DNA of 64,000 bases from VGWF01 sp964423465 (GTDB lineage Bacteria > Verrucomicrobiota > Kiritimatiellia > PWTM01), in NCBI GenBank assembly GCA_964423465.1, contig CAYRFK010000002.1:1-64000 (forward strand). The letters are read 5' to 3'. The notes under the pieces were generated by a model that ran no database searches, was not told the origin of the DNA, and saw only the letters and a list, made by a program, of their open reading frames with translations. How positions within the stretch are numbered: the stretch's first letter is position 1; every line of letters begins with the position of its first letter. Shown in pieces: positions 57,283 through 64,000 of this stretch. The translations under genes and the position numbers were made by a program.

Positions 57283-57816
57283 CTACAAACCGAGAAGTCC
57301 TTGCTCATGTGTGTGACTCATGCTTGGGACTTGGAAATCTGCCGCGCTTGTGTGATCTGGCGGCAACTGGGGAGCATGCCAGAATCGGAGCTCTCGTGCT
57401 CTGCAATACGTCTCCCGGTCTCCCTCCAGCAATGGGCTACCATGATCCCGCAGTCCCCGCGCGAACCTCGCCAGAATGGCTCGCATCTTCACAAATTCGC
57501 GCGCGCACGAGTACGGCACATCGCGGTGGCATCTAAGGTATCCAGCCGGATCCATTACCGCAAGGAATAGGCCGAAGTCGATTCGTTCGGAAGTCTGATC
57601 CGGCAAGACTCCTGGGGCGCCCAGCCGTCCCACGCGCGCATATACCTCGCCATCGTAGCCAGCATGGCCGATCTCAAAGAAGACTGATGCGGATTCGTAC
57701 CGCACACATGCCATATCTGACGAAGCGCATTCGAATCCATGCGCAGCCATGATGGGGTCCATCTCGCCGTGGGCGAGAACCTCGAATGACGTTGGCTTAT
57801 CCGAGTCGATGGTCAT
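57283..57816 (-). CDS. Hypothetical protein, probable horizontally acquired orphan
   Basis: A 177-residue protein starting MTIDSDKPTSFEVLAHG, predicted soluble, no signal peptide, no family recognised. It contains SASVFFEIGHAGYDGEVYAR and SERIDFGLFLAVMDPAGYLR, a mixed alpha/beta pattern reminiscent in style of small contact-dependent-inhibition immunity proteins, but this is impression only. Codon use and base composition are clearly less GC-rich than neighbouring genes, and repeats flank it on both sides, suggesting acquisition. An upstream start at 57849 is possible. Confidence 0.6.
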   Translation of the reverse strand: MTIDSDKPTSFEVLAHGEMDPIMAAHGFECASSDMACVRYESASVFFEIGHAGYDGEVYARVGRLGAPGVLPDQTSERIDFGLFLAVMDPAGYLRCHRDVPYSCAREFVKMRAILARFARGLRDHGSPLLEGDRETYCRARELRFWHAPQLPPDHTSAADFQVPSMSHTHEQGLLGL

Positions 57817-58314
57817 GTTATGCGTGGCCCAACATCTAATGAGCCTCAAAACGATTGTCTTTGGACGGTTGGAATCATGTGCTATGCCTCATGCTTTGTG
57901 CAGACCATGGCTGGGTTTCGTGCGTGATGTGAGGGAAAGCGATCTATTCTTGAAATGGTGATATGCCTCAAGGGGGTTCGGGACTGGCGGCACGGAGCGT
58001 GGGCGGGCCGGTAGGTCCGGACGAGGGCATCTACATGCTGTGGAAGGCCGGGGGCACGGAAGAGACGATCGCCTGAAGCGAACGGTTCCGCGGAATCCCG
58101 CGGGATCCGCGGCCCGAAAGCGCTGTGTCCCCTCCCTCACGCGCAACCCTTCCTTTCCAACCTCCGTCCGCGGCCTCCCGGGCGCGCGGAATTTCCTCGT
58201 CGGGCGGAGGGTACGACGGTGCGGAACGGGCCGTCAAACGGGAAGTCGGACGGGACGGCGGTCGGAAGGAGGGAGGACGCCTGAAAGAAGAGGAGCGGGG
58301 GCGGGGCAGTCCGT

Positions 58315-58390
58315 GGTTCGCAGGTTCGGAGGTTGGCAGGTTCGCAGACTCAACATCCAACACCCAATATCCAACAACCAACATCCAACG
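58315..58390. repeat. R4 octamers followed by R5 CATCCAAC-type tract
   Basis: GGTTCGCA, GGTTCGGA, GGTTGGCA, GGTTCGCA are four perfect head-to-tail octamers (58315-58346), directly followed by a tract of CCAACA-type units (58351-58390). Confidence 0.75.
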
Positions 58391-58448
58391 CTGAAGGGGA
58401 AGCACGAAGCACTGAAGCGCGGCAAACCCGGAGACGGACGGGCCGTCC

Positions 58449-58553
58449 GGGTAGCGCCACGGCTACGACGTGGCGCACAGGGGGCGTTGGCGCAGGCGGA
58501 AGCAGTTGGCAACCGGCCCGGCGCTGTAGGTCGTAGCCCTACGGCTACCCGGC
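58449..58553. repeat. R3 element, single inverted copy
   Basis: About 105 bases that match, in reverse orientation, one unit of the 106-bp tandem array at 62899-63262. Both ends carry the hairpins GTAGCGCCACGGCTAC and GTAGCCCTACGGCTAC; the interior is more diverged but keeps the same landmarks and spacing. Confidence 0.7.
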
Positions 58554-58901
58554 GGAAAGGGGGGGCAGGTTCGCAGGTTTCGGAGATTGGAGGGGCGAGC
58601 TATGCGAGCCCGGACCTTGTGCATCATGGAGAGCTGTCGATGCGGCCTCGCGTAGCTCGGCCCTCCATCAGCGGTCCGTATTCGGTTGTCATCCTCCGAT
58701 TCGGTGCGGCGGAGATTGGGATTACGATCAGGAGGGGGCCGGCACTCGACACCGGACACTCGACACGCGAGCCGGGGGAAAGCACGGCAACGTCACCCGC
58801 GTCCGCGTTCCCTCTTCGTCGATCCAGTCCGCATGTGCGGGAATTGCGTTTGCCTGCGGCGCAAGGCCCGCTAGGATGCGCGCACCCGGAGGGCCGCGTG
58901 C

Positions 58902-60653
58902 ATGAGGACGGACCTGCAGATTGCGCGATCCGCGAAGCTGAAGCCGATCGACCGCCTGGCCCGCGCGTGGGGCATCCGCGCCGCGGAGCTGGAGCCGTGC
59001 GGCCGGTACAAGGCCAAGGTCCGGCTGGAAATCCTGAACCGGCTGCGCGGCAGGCCGGACGGCCGTCTCGTTGTCGTCACCGCCGTCACCCCCACCCCGC
59101 TCGGCGAGGGCAAGACCGTCACCACCATCGGCCTGTCGATGGGCCTCGCGCGGATTGGCCGGAGCGTGTTCACCTGCCTCCGCCAGCCCAGCATGGGCCC
59201 GGTCTTCGGCATCAAGGGCGGCGCCGCGGGCGGCGGCTTCTCACAGGTCGTGCCGATGGAGGACTTCAACCTCCACCTCACCGGCGACATCCATGCCATC
59301 GCCGCCGCACACAACCTCGGCGCCGCCGCGCTGGACAGCCGCCTCTACCACGAGGAGCACCTCGGTCCCGACGTCTTCGCGCAGCGCACCGGCCTGCGCC
59401 CGCTCGGGATCGACCCGGCGGCGATCGAGTGGCGCCGCGTGGTCGACGTCAACGACCGCGCGCTTCGCGAGATCGAGATCGGCCTGCCCGCGCCCGGCGC
59501 CGCGGCCAACGACAACGGCGTCCCGCGCCGCACCGGCTTCGACATCGCCGTGGCCTCGGAATTGATGGCGATCCTCGCCCTCGCGAAGGATCTGCAGGAT
59601 CTCCGCCGCCGCATCGGCCGGATCGTCATGGCCCGCGACCGGTCCGGGCGGCCCGTGACGGCGGAGGACGTCGGCGTCGCCGGCGCGATGACCGTCGTAT
59701 TGCGCGACGCGATCCGTCCGACGCTGATGCAGACGATGGAAGGCACGCCGTGCTTCGTCCACGCCGGCCCCTTCGCCAACATCGCCCACGGCAACTCGTC
59801 GGTGATTGCGGACCGCATGGCGCTCAAGCTCGCGGACTACGTCGTCACCGAGGCCGGCTTCGGCGCCGACATGGGCTTCGAGAAGTTCTGCAATATCAAG
59901 ACGCGCACCTCCGGTCTCAAGCCCGCCGCGGCGGTGATCGTCACCACCCTGCGCGCACTGAAGATGCACTCCGGCCGCTACAAGGTCTCGCCCGGGCGGC
60001 CGCTCGACGCGGGCCTCGTGGAACCCAACGGCGAGGCGCTCGACGCGGGCTTCTGCAACCTCGAACGCCACCTCGGCATCGTCGCCCTGCACGGGCTGCC
60101 GGCCGTGGTGGCGGTCAACCGCTTCCCGACGGACGACCCCGGCGAGTTGGAGCACGTCAGCAAGCGGGCCCGTGCCGCCGGCGCCTTCGACGCCGTGGTG
60201 AGCGACGTTCATGCCCGCGGCGGCCGCGGCGGCGAGGCCCTCGCCCGTGCGGTGGTGCGCGCGTGCGACACGCCGGCCCGGTTCCGGTTCCGCTACCCCG
60301 CGACGGCGTCCCTGCGTGCGAAGATCGAGACGATCGCGAAGACCGTCTACCGCGCCGCATCGGTCGACTTCAGTCCGCGCGCGGCCGGACAGCTCGACCG
60401 GCTCGAGGCCGAGGGCCGCGGGCGGCTTCCGGTCTGCATGGCCAAGACGCACCTGTCGCTCTCCCACGACGCCTCGCTCAAGGGCGCACCGGAGGGCTTC
60501 ATCTTCCCCGTGCGCGAGGTCCGCCTCTCCGCCGGCGCCGGCTTCGTCTACGTCCTCGCCGGCACCATCAGCACCATGCCCGGCTTCGGCTCGAAACCCG
60601 GTTACCTGAAACTCGACATCGACCGCCACGGCGAGATCGTCGGCCTGTCGTAG
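58902..60653 (+). CDS. fhs: Formate-tetrahydrofolate ligase
   Basis: A 583-residue one-carbon enzyme that makes 10-formyl-THF from formate, THF and ATP. ATP-binding loop TPTPLGEGKTVTTIGLSMGL, GIKGGAAGGGFSQVVPMEDF, LTGDIHAIAAAHNL and the EAGFGADMGFEKFCNIKTR signature are all present. GGAGGG precedes the ATG. It can feed purine synthesis or the methyl branch of acetogenesis; no other folate genes are nearby. It could also use formate made by anaerobic radical enzymes, though the radical enzyme here is not a clear formate producer. Confidence 0.95.
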   Translation: MRTDLQIARSAKLKPIDRLARAWGIRAAELEPCGRYKAKVRLEILNRLRGRPDGRLVVVTAVTPTPLGEGKTVTTIGLSMGLARIGRSVFTCLRQPSMGPVFGIKGGAAGGGFSQVVPMEDFNLHLTGDIHAIAAAHNLGAAALDSRLYHEEHLGPDVFAQRTGLRPLGIDPAAIEWRRVVDVNDRALREIEIGLPAPGAAANDNGVPRRTGFDIAVASELMAILALAKDLQDLRRRIGRIVMARDRSGRPVTAEDVGVAGAMTVVLRDAIRPTLMQTMEGTPCFVHAGPFANIAHGNSSVIADRMALKLADYVVTEAGFGADMGFEKFCNIKTRTSGLKPAAAVIVTTLRALKMHSGRYKVSPGRPLDAGLVEPNGEALDAGFCNLERHLGIVALHGLPAVVAVNRFPTDDPGELEHVSKRARAAGAFDAVVSDVHARGGRGGEALARAVVRACDTPARFRFRYPATASLRAKIETIAKTVYRAASVDFSPRAAGQLDRLEAEGRGRLPVCMAKTHLSLSHDASLKGAPEGFIFPVREVRLSAGAGFVYVLAGTISTMPGFGSKPGYLKLDIDRHGEIVGLS

Positions 60654-60704
60654 ACGCCGGAGGGCGCACACGGAGACGCGGAGGCGCCTCGAAACGAAGA
60701 AGAG

Positions 60705-60735
60705 GACAACACAAAGACGCAAAGGGCGCAAAGAG
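60705..60735. repeat. R2 repeat, single arm
   Basis: Contains ACAAAGACGCAAAGGGCGCA, the same unit as the inverted pair at 33527-33624. It lies between fhs and the VapBC promoter. Confidence 0.65.
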
Positions 60736-60760
60736 GGCAACGTCCGCACACGGGCGCATC

Positions 60761-60797
60761 TTGACAGCATGATTATTGAGCATCATGATGTATACAT
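60761..60797 (+). promoter_or_regulatory. VapBC promoter with palindromic operator over the start codon
   Basis: A perfect TTGACA (60761-60766), 17 bases, then CATGAT as -10 (60784-60789). The predicted transcription start coincides with the ATG at 60796, and no ribosome-binding site is visible, so the mRNA may be leaderless. The perfect palindrome ATGTATACAT (60788-60797) covers the start codon and is a good candidate for antitoxin binding. Confidence 0.5.
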
Positions 60798-61065
60798 GAG
60801 AACGACGGTGACACTGGACGGCGACGTGGAGCGGCTTCTTCACGAGGCGATGCACGCGAACCGGCGGACCTTCAAGGAAACCCTGAACGATGCGCTGCGA
60901 ACCGCCCTTGGGACTCGGCCGGCCGCCGCGACGCGCCGGTTCAGGGTGCGGGCGAGGCCCATGGGGCTGCGGCCGGGCATCGACCCGGCCCGCCTCAACC
61001 AACTGCTGGACGACGTGGATGTGGACGCGGCGGCGGACGTCATGCGTTCCCACGAGCGATCATGA
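60796..61065 (+). CDS. vapB: VapB-type ribbon-helix-helix antitoxin
   Basis: An 89-residue protein with an N-terminal ribbon-helix-helix DNA-binding motif (MRTTVTLDGDVERLLHEAM, then NRRTFKETLNDALRTAL) and a C-terminal toxin-binding tail (RPMGLRPGIDPARLNQLLDD). ATG 60796 starts exactly at the RHH strand; ATG 60769 would add nine residues. It overlaps the toxin gene by four bases. Confidence 0.88.
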   Translation: MRTTVTLDGDVERLLHEAMHANRRTFKETLNDALRTALGTRPAAATRRFRVRARPMGLRPGIDPARLNQLLDDVDVDAAADVMRSHERS

Positions 61066-61520
61066 TCGTTCCCGACGTCAACCTCCTGATCTACGCCTAT
61101 GATGAGGCCTCTCCCTTTCATTCGGCCGCTGCGGCCTGGTGGGAGGGCTGCCTCTCGGGAAACGAGGCCGTCGGAGTGCCCCACGTGGTCCTGTTCGGAT
61201 TCATCCGGCTCGCCACGCATCCTCGTATCATGGAAGAGCCGCTGCGCGTTCAAGAGGCGACCGAGATCGTGCGATCGTGGATCCAACAACCCGTGACCCG
61301 AATCCTGATCCCCGGTGTCGACCATCCGGCCCGGGTCTTGTCGTTTCTGGAGAAGGCCGGGGTCGCCGGCAACCTGACAACCGATGCACAGATTGCCGCG
61401 CATGCCCAGGAACACGGCGCCGTCGTTCACACCTGTGATGCGGATTTCGCGCGCTTCGAAGGCTTGCGCTGGCTCAATCCGATTTCGGGCGGAGCGGGTC
61501 GGGGTCGGACGCGACGATAG
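61062..61520 (+). CDS. vapC: VapC-type PIN-domain toxin
   Basis: A 152-residue PIN-domain ribonuclease. Acidic residues expected at the metal site: Asp5 in VPDVNLLIYAY, Asp108 in LTTDAQIAAHA, Asp126 and Asp128 in TCDADFARF. It belongs to the subgroup with LFGFIRLATHPRI in place of the usual second Glu region. It cleaves tRNA or rRNA when released from VapB. The last ~12 residues are Gly/Arg-rich. Confidence 0.9.
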   Translation: MIVPDVNLLIYAYDEASPFHSAAAAWWEGCLSGNEAVGVPHVVLFGFIRLATHPRIMEEPLRVQEATEIVRSWIQQPVTRILIPGVDHPARVLSFLEKAGVAGNLTTDAQIAAHAQEHGAVVHTCDADFARFEGLRWLNPISGGAGRGRTRR

Positions 61521-61554
61521 GGCGATGAATGCGAATCCACAGAACGGAGGCAGC

Positions 61555-62889
61555 ATGAACCGACGGGCGTTTGTGCGGGGGATGGCGGCGGGGGCGGCGG
61601 TGTCGATCGTGCCGGCGCGGGTGGTGGGACGCGACGGGGCGCCGCCGTCGGCGAAGCTGAACATCGCGGGCATCGGCGTGGGGCACCAGGGGTTCGGCGA
61701 CCTCAAGAAGCTGGCGGACGAGAACATCGTCGCGCTCTGCGACGTCGACCCCGGCTTCGCGGCGAAGGCGCGCAAGGAGTTCCCGAAGGCGTCCTTCCAC
61801 ACCGACTGGCGCGTGATGCTGGAGAAGGAGAAGGGCATCGACGCGGTGCTGATCGCCACCCCCGACCACACGCATGCGGTGATCGCGGCGGCGGCCATGA
61901 AGGCCGGCAAGCATGTCTTCTGCGAGAAGCCCCTGACGCACGACATCCGCGAGGCGCGGGCGCTCGCGCGGATCGCGAAAGAGACGGGCGTCGTCACGCA
62001 GATGGGCATCCAGGGCCATTCCGGCGACGGCATCCGCCGCCTGCGCGAATGGATCGAGGGCGGCGTGCTGGGCGAGATCCGCGAGGTCGACGCCTGGTGC
62101 AGCCTCACCTACTACCCGCCGGGCCACGCCTACTGGAGCCCCGTTGTGATGCAGCGTCCGGCCGAGACCCCAGAGCCGCCGGCGGATCTCAACTGGGATG
62201 TCTGGATCGGCCCCGCACCGATGCGGCCCTATCACAAGGCCTACCATCCCGGTTCGTGGCGCGCGTGGTGGGACTTCGGCAACGGTATGATGGGCGACCG
62301 CGGTGTCCACACGCTCGACTCCGCCGTCTGGGGCCTGGGCCTCGGAAAGCCCGAGTCGGTCGAGGCGACCTGCACGGACCTCAACGACGACACGCACCCG
62401 ATTGCCGCGGTCGTCACGTTCCGCTTCGCCGCGCGCGGCGCGATGCCGCCCGTGAAGCTGACGTGGTACGAGGGCCTGCGCGCGCCGCTCCCGCCGGAGC
62501 TTGAGGACGGCCGCACGATGGGACACCCCGAGGGCGGGCTCTTGTTCAAGGGCTCGAAGGCCTTTGCGACCGCCGGCGTTTACGCGGAGAGCCCGCGCAT
62601 CATTCCCGAGGCGCGCATGCAGGAGCTCGCCGCGTCGCTTCCGCCGAAGTCGCTGCCCGCGGTGGAGGGCGGCCACTACGCGAACTGGGCGCGCGCGTGC
62701 AAGGGCCAGGACACGGCCGTCGCGGACTTCGAGTATTCCGCCCATCTCACCGAGATCTGCCAGCTGGGCAACATCGCCAAGCGGATGCAGAAGCGGATCG
62801 TGTGGGACGCGGAGAAGATGGCTGTCACCAACCTCCCCGAGGCCAACCGCTTCGTCGCCCCGGAGTACCGCGCCGGTTGGTCGCTGTGA
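61555..62889 (+). CDS. Tat-exported Gfo/Idh/MocA-family oxidoreductase
   Basis: A 444-residue protein. Tat signal NRRAFVRGMAAGAAVSI, Rossmann motif IAGIGVGHQGFGDLK, EKPLTHDIREARALAR loop, and the block NWDVWIGPAPMRPYHKAYHP followed by WWDFGNGMMGDRGVHTLDS, which is common in exported Gfo/Idh proteins of PVC bacteria. The binding of NAD(P) in a Tat-exported protein implies folding with cofactor before export. GGAGG lies four bases before the ATG. Substrate unknown; 3-keto-sugar formation for DUF1080-type hydrolases is one possibility. It is followed by the R3 array. Confidence 0.88.
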   Translation: MNRRAFVRGMAAGAAVSIVPARVVGRDGAPPSAKLNIAGIGVGHQGFGDLKKLADENIVALCDVDPGFAAKARKEFPKASFHTDWRVMLEKEKGIDAVLIATPDHTHAVIAAAAMKAGKHVFCEKPLTHDIREARALARIAKETGVVTQMGIQGHSGDGIRRLREWIEGGVLGEIREVDAWCSLTYYPPGHAYWSPVVMQRPAETPEPPADLNWDVWIGPAPMRPYHKAYHPGSWRAWWDFGNGMMGDRGVHTLDSAVWGLGLGKPESVEATCTDLNDDTHPIAAVVTFRFAARGAMPPVKLTWYEGLRAPLPPELEDGRTMGHPEGGLLFKGSKAFATAGVYAESPRIIPEARMQELAASLPPKSLPAVEGGHYANWARACKGQDTAVADFEYSAHLTEICQLGNIAKRMQKRIVWDAEKMAVTNLPEANRFVAPEYRAGWSL

Positions 62890-62898
62890 ACGCTCTCC

Positions 62899-63262
62899 GG
62901 GTAGCCGCGGGGCTATGACCCGCGGCGCCTCGGCAGTCGCCAAACTCTGCCNNNNNNNNNNNNNNNNNNNNNNNNNNNNNNNNNNNNNNNNNNNNNNNNN
63001 NNNNNNNNNNNNNNNNNNNNNNNNNNNNNNNNNNNNNNNNNNNNNNNNNNNACCTTCGCCGGGTAGCCGCGGGGCTACGACCCGCGGCGCCTTGGCACTC
63101 GCCAAACGCTGCCGCGTTCGCCATTGCCACAGCACGCCACGTCGTAGCCGTGGCGCTACCTTCGCCGGGTAGCCGCGGGGCTACGACCCGCGGCGCCTCG
63201 GCAGTCGCCAACCGCTGCCGCGTTCGCCATCGCCATCGCGCGCAACGTCGTAGCCGTGGCGC
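62899..63262. repeat. R3 tandem array, 106-bp unit, with internal assembly gap
   Basis: Units beginning GGGTAGCCGCGGGGCTACGA start at 62899, 63061 and 63167; the last two are 106 bases apart. Each unit holds two hairpins, GTAGCCGCGGGGCTAC and one around GTAGCCGTGGCGCTAC, about 75 bases apart. The array fills the whole space between the convergent Gfo/Idh and sulfatase genes, and the sulfatase stop codon (63262-63264) lies at its border. A 100-N gap interrupts the first unit. Confidence 0.8.
62952..63051. other. Scaffold gap (100 N) inside the R3 array
   Basis: Exactly 100 N. Aligning the flanks to the 106-bp unit, 44 bases of the unit are missing, so the true gap should be 44 bases plus a whole number of 106-base units. 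The assembler probably failed because of the repeat. Confidence 0.8.
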
Positions 63263-64000
63263 TACTTCGCGCCCTTCCCCATCGTGACGAATTCCTCACG
63301 GGAGAGGATGCCGTCCTTGTTCGCATCGAAGGTCGGGAAGCGGCGGCGGCCCTCGGCCTCGTCGGGGAACTTGTGGAGGTACTCCTCGAGGCTCATCTTC
63401 CCGTCGCCGTTGTTGTCCTTCTGCTTGAACGCCGCCTCGCGGTCGAGCGGGGGCTTTCCGCCCGCCGGTGCGGCGGCGGGCTTTGCAGGCCGCTTGGGCG
63501 GCACGTCCGCCGGAGATCCCGCAGCCGCCGCCTTTTCGCGGGTCTCGCAGGGCGGCAGGGTCTTCACCCACGCCAGCGCCTTCGCGGACAGCGACTTCAC
63601 GACCTCCGGGTTCTCCGCCGCAACGTCGCGCGACTCGCCGGGATCCTTCGGGATGTTGTAGAGCTCGGCCTTCGTTCCGTCGTGGCTCGTGAACAGTTTC
63701 CAGTCGCCGTCGCGGATCGCGACCATCGGCGGCATGTACGTCTCGCCCCACACGCGGAACAGCCATTCCCAGTTCAGCGGGCGCGTGCGCGGGCGGGACG
63801 CCCCGAGCCAGATGTCGCTGACGTCCTCGCCGTCGGGCTTCACGGTGTCGGGCACCGCGACGCCGGCCAGCTTGCAGACCGTCGGCAGCCAGTCGACGCC
63901 GCCGAGGATGCTGGTCTCGTCGACGCGCCCTGCCGTCACCCGGCCCGGCCAGCGCAGCAGGCCGAAGGTGCGGATGCCGCCCTCGTACATGCTGCGCTTG
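63262..64000 (-). CDS. S1-family sulfatase with C-terminal EF-hands, 5' part missing
   Basis: The C-terminal ~245 residues of a sulfatase; the frame is open to the window edge, so the catalytic formylglycine region lies outside. MYEGGIRTFGLLRWPGRVTAG, LGGVDWLPTVCKLAGV and IRDGDWKLFTSHDGTKAELYNI are typical of the second half of S1 sulfatases. After an Ala/Pro/Lys-rich linker come two EF-hand loops, DNNGDGKMSLEE and DANKDGILSREE. It is the second EF-hand sulfatase in the window and ends at the R3 array. Confidence 0.9.
   Translation of the reverse strand, partial: KRSMYEGGIRTFGLLRWPGRVTAGRVDETSILGGVDWLPTVCKLAGVAVPDTVKPDGEDVSDIWLGASRPRTRPLNWEWLFRVWGETYMPPMVAIRDGDWKLFTSHDGTKAELYNIPKDPGESRDVAAENPEVVKSLSAKALAWVKTLPPCETREKAAAAGSPADVPPKRPAKPAAAPAGGKPPLDREAAFKQKDNNGDGKMSLEEYLHKFPDEAEGRRRFPTFDANKDGILSREEFVTMGKGAK

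Larger units (their letters stand above)
57817..58901. other. Repeat-filled intergenic region, no gene seen
   Basis: 1085 bases with no supportable gene. From 58300 it is a patchwork: R4 octamers (58315-58346), an R5 tract with CATCCAACACCCAATATCCA (58351-58390), one inverted R3 unit (58449-58553), R4 octamers again (58568-58584) and a GACACCGGACACTCGACACG tract (~58750-58775). The promoter of the downstream fhs gene must lie in the last 150 bases. Confidence 0.6.

Noticed and set aside
62899..63262. The tandem 106-bp array as a CRISPR array
   Set aside because: The whole unit is conserved, including what would be spacers; unit length and internal hairpins do not fit, and there are no cas genes.

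Overview
The window is a GC-rich, mostly single-stranded-gene chromosome segment from what looks like a PVC-superphylum bacterium, most probably a Kiritimatiellota/Verrucomicrobiota-type glycan degrader known only as a draft assembly (two runs of exactly 100 N). The inference rests on gene content rather than a marker gene: six S1 sulfatases, GH29 and GH109 glycosidases, several Tat-exported Gfo/Idh/MocA proteins, a DUF1080 protein, PEP-CTERM proteins with autotransporter-type repeats, and an unusually rich set of short intergenic repeats.

Layout. 1-7.1 kb: the end of a secreted-type nitrilase fusion, a toxin-antitoxin pair, an esterase, a small lipoprotein, and an ECF sigma factor/anti-sigma/beta-propeller lipoprotein unit. 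7.2-21.4 kb (minus strand): an 11-gene cluster headed by a GntR/HutC regulator, then a Gfo/Idh dehydrogenase, a TIM-barrel sugar isomerase, DeoC-type aldolase, a glycyl radical enzyme with its activase, a GH29 fucosidase and four sulfatases. Several junctions are ATGA overlaps, so much of it should be co-transcribed. It reads as a sulfated-fucan (fucoidan-like) utilisation locus. The surprise is that the glycyl radical enzyme starts with a near-consensus Tat signal.

21.5-31.6 kb: a PDZ/HEAT protein, a PEP-CTERM repeat protein, an Lrp-aminotransferase pair, HU with a clean terminator, a DUF212 membrane protein, GtrA and a phosphofructokinase. 31.7-41.9 kb: a sulfatase with C-terminal EF-hands, a GH109 glycosidase, the nrfHA nitrite-ammonification pair (NrfA with a CxxCH active-site heme), a DUF3616-like propeller protein, tRNA-Ser(CGA), an endonuclease III-like gene whose frame runs through that tRNA on the other strand, and a beta-helix protein. 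42-56.9 kb: a squalene-cyclase-like toroid protein, a YncE/phosphoesterase, a small membrane protein, a decayed PEP-CTERM gene, DUF1080, dnaE, metX-metW and two CNNM/CorC-type CBS proteins, the second split by an artificial scaffold gap. 57-64 kb: a repeat-filled, AT-richer island with an orphan gene, formate-THF ligase, a VapBC pair, another Gfo/Idh protein, a 106-bp tandem repeat array and the 3' part of a second EF-hand sulfatase.

Together the genes describe an anaerobe or facultative anaerobe (radical enzyme, nitrite ammonification) that strips sulfate and sugars from host or algal glycans in the periplasm and relies heavily on Tat export of cofactor-containing enzymes. At least eight families of short repeats or palindromes lie between genes; several recur at gene ends and some supply start, stop or ribosome-binding sequence to the neighbouring gene.
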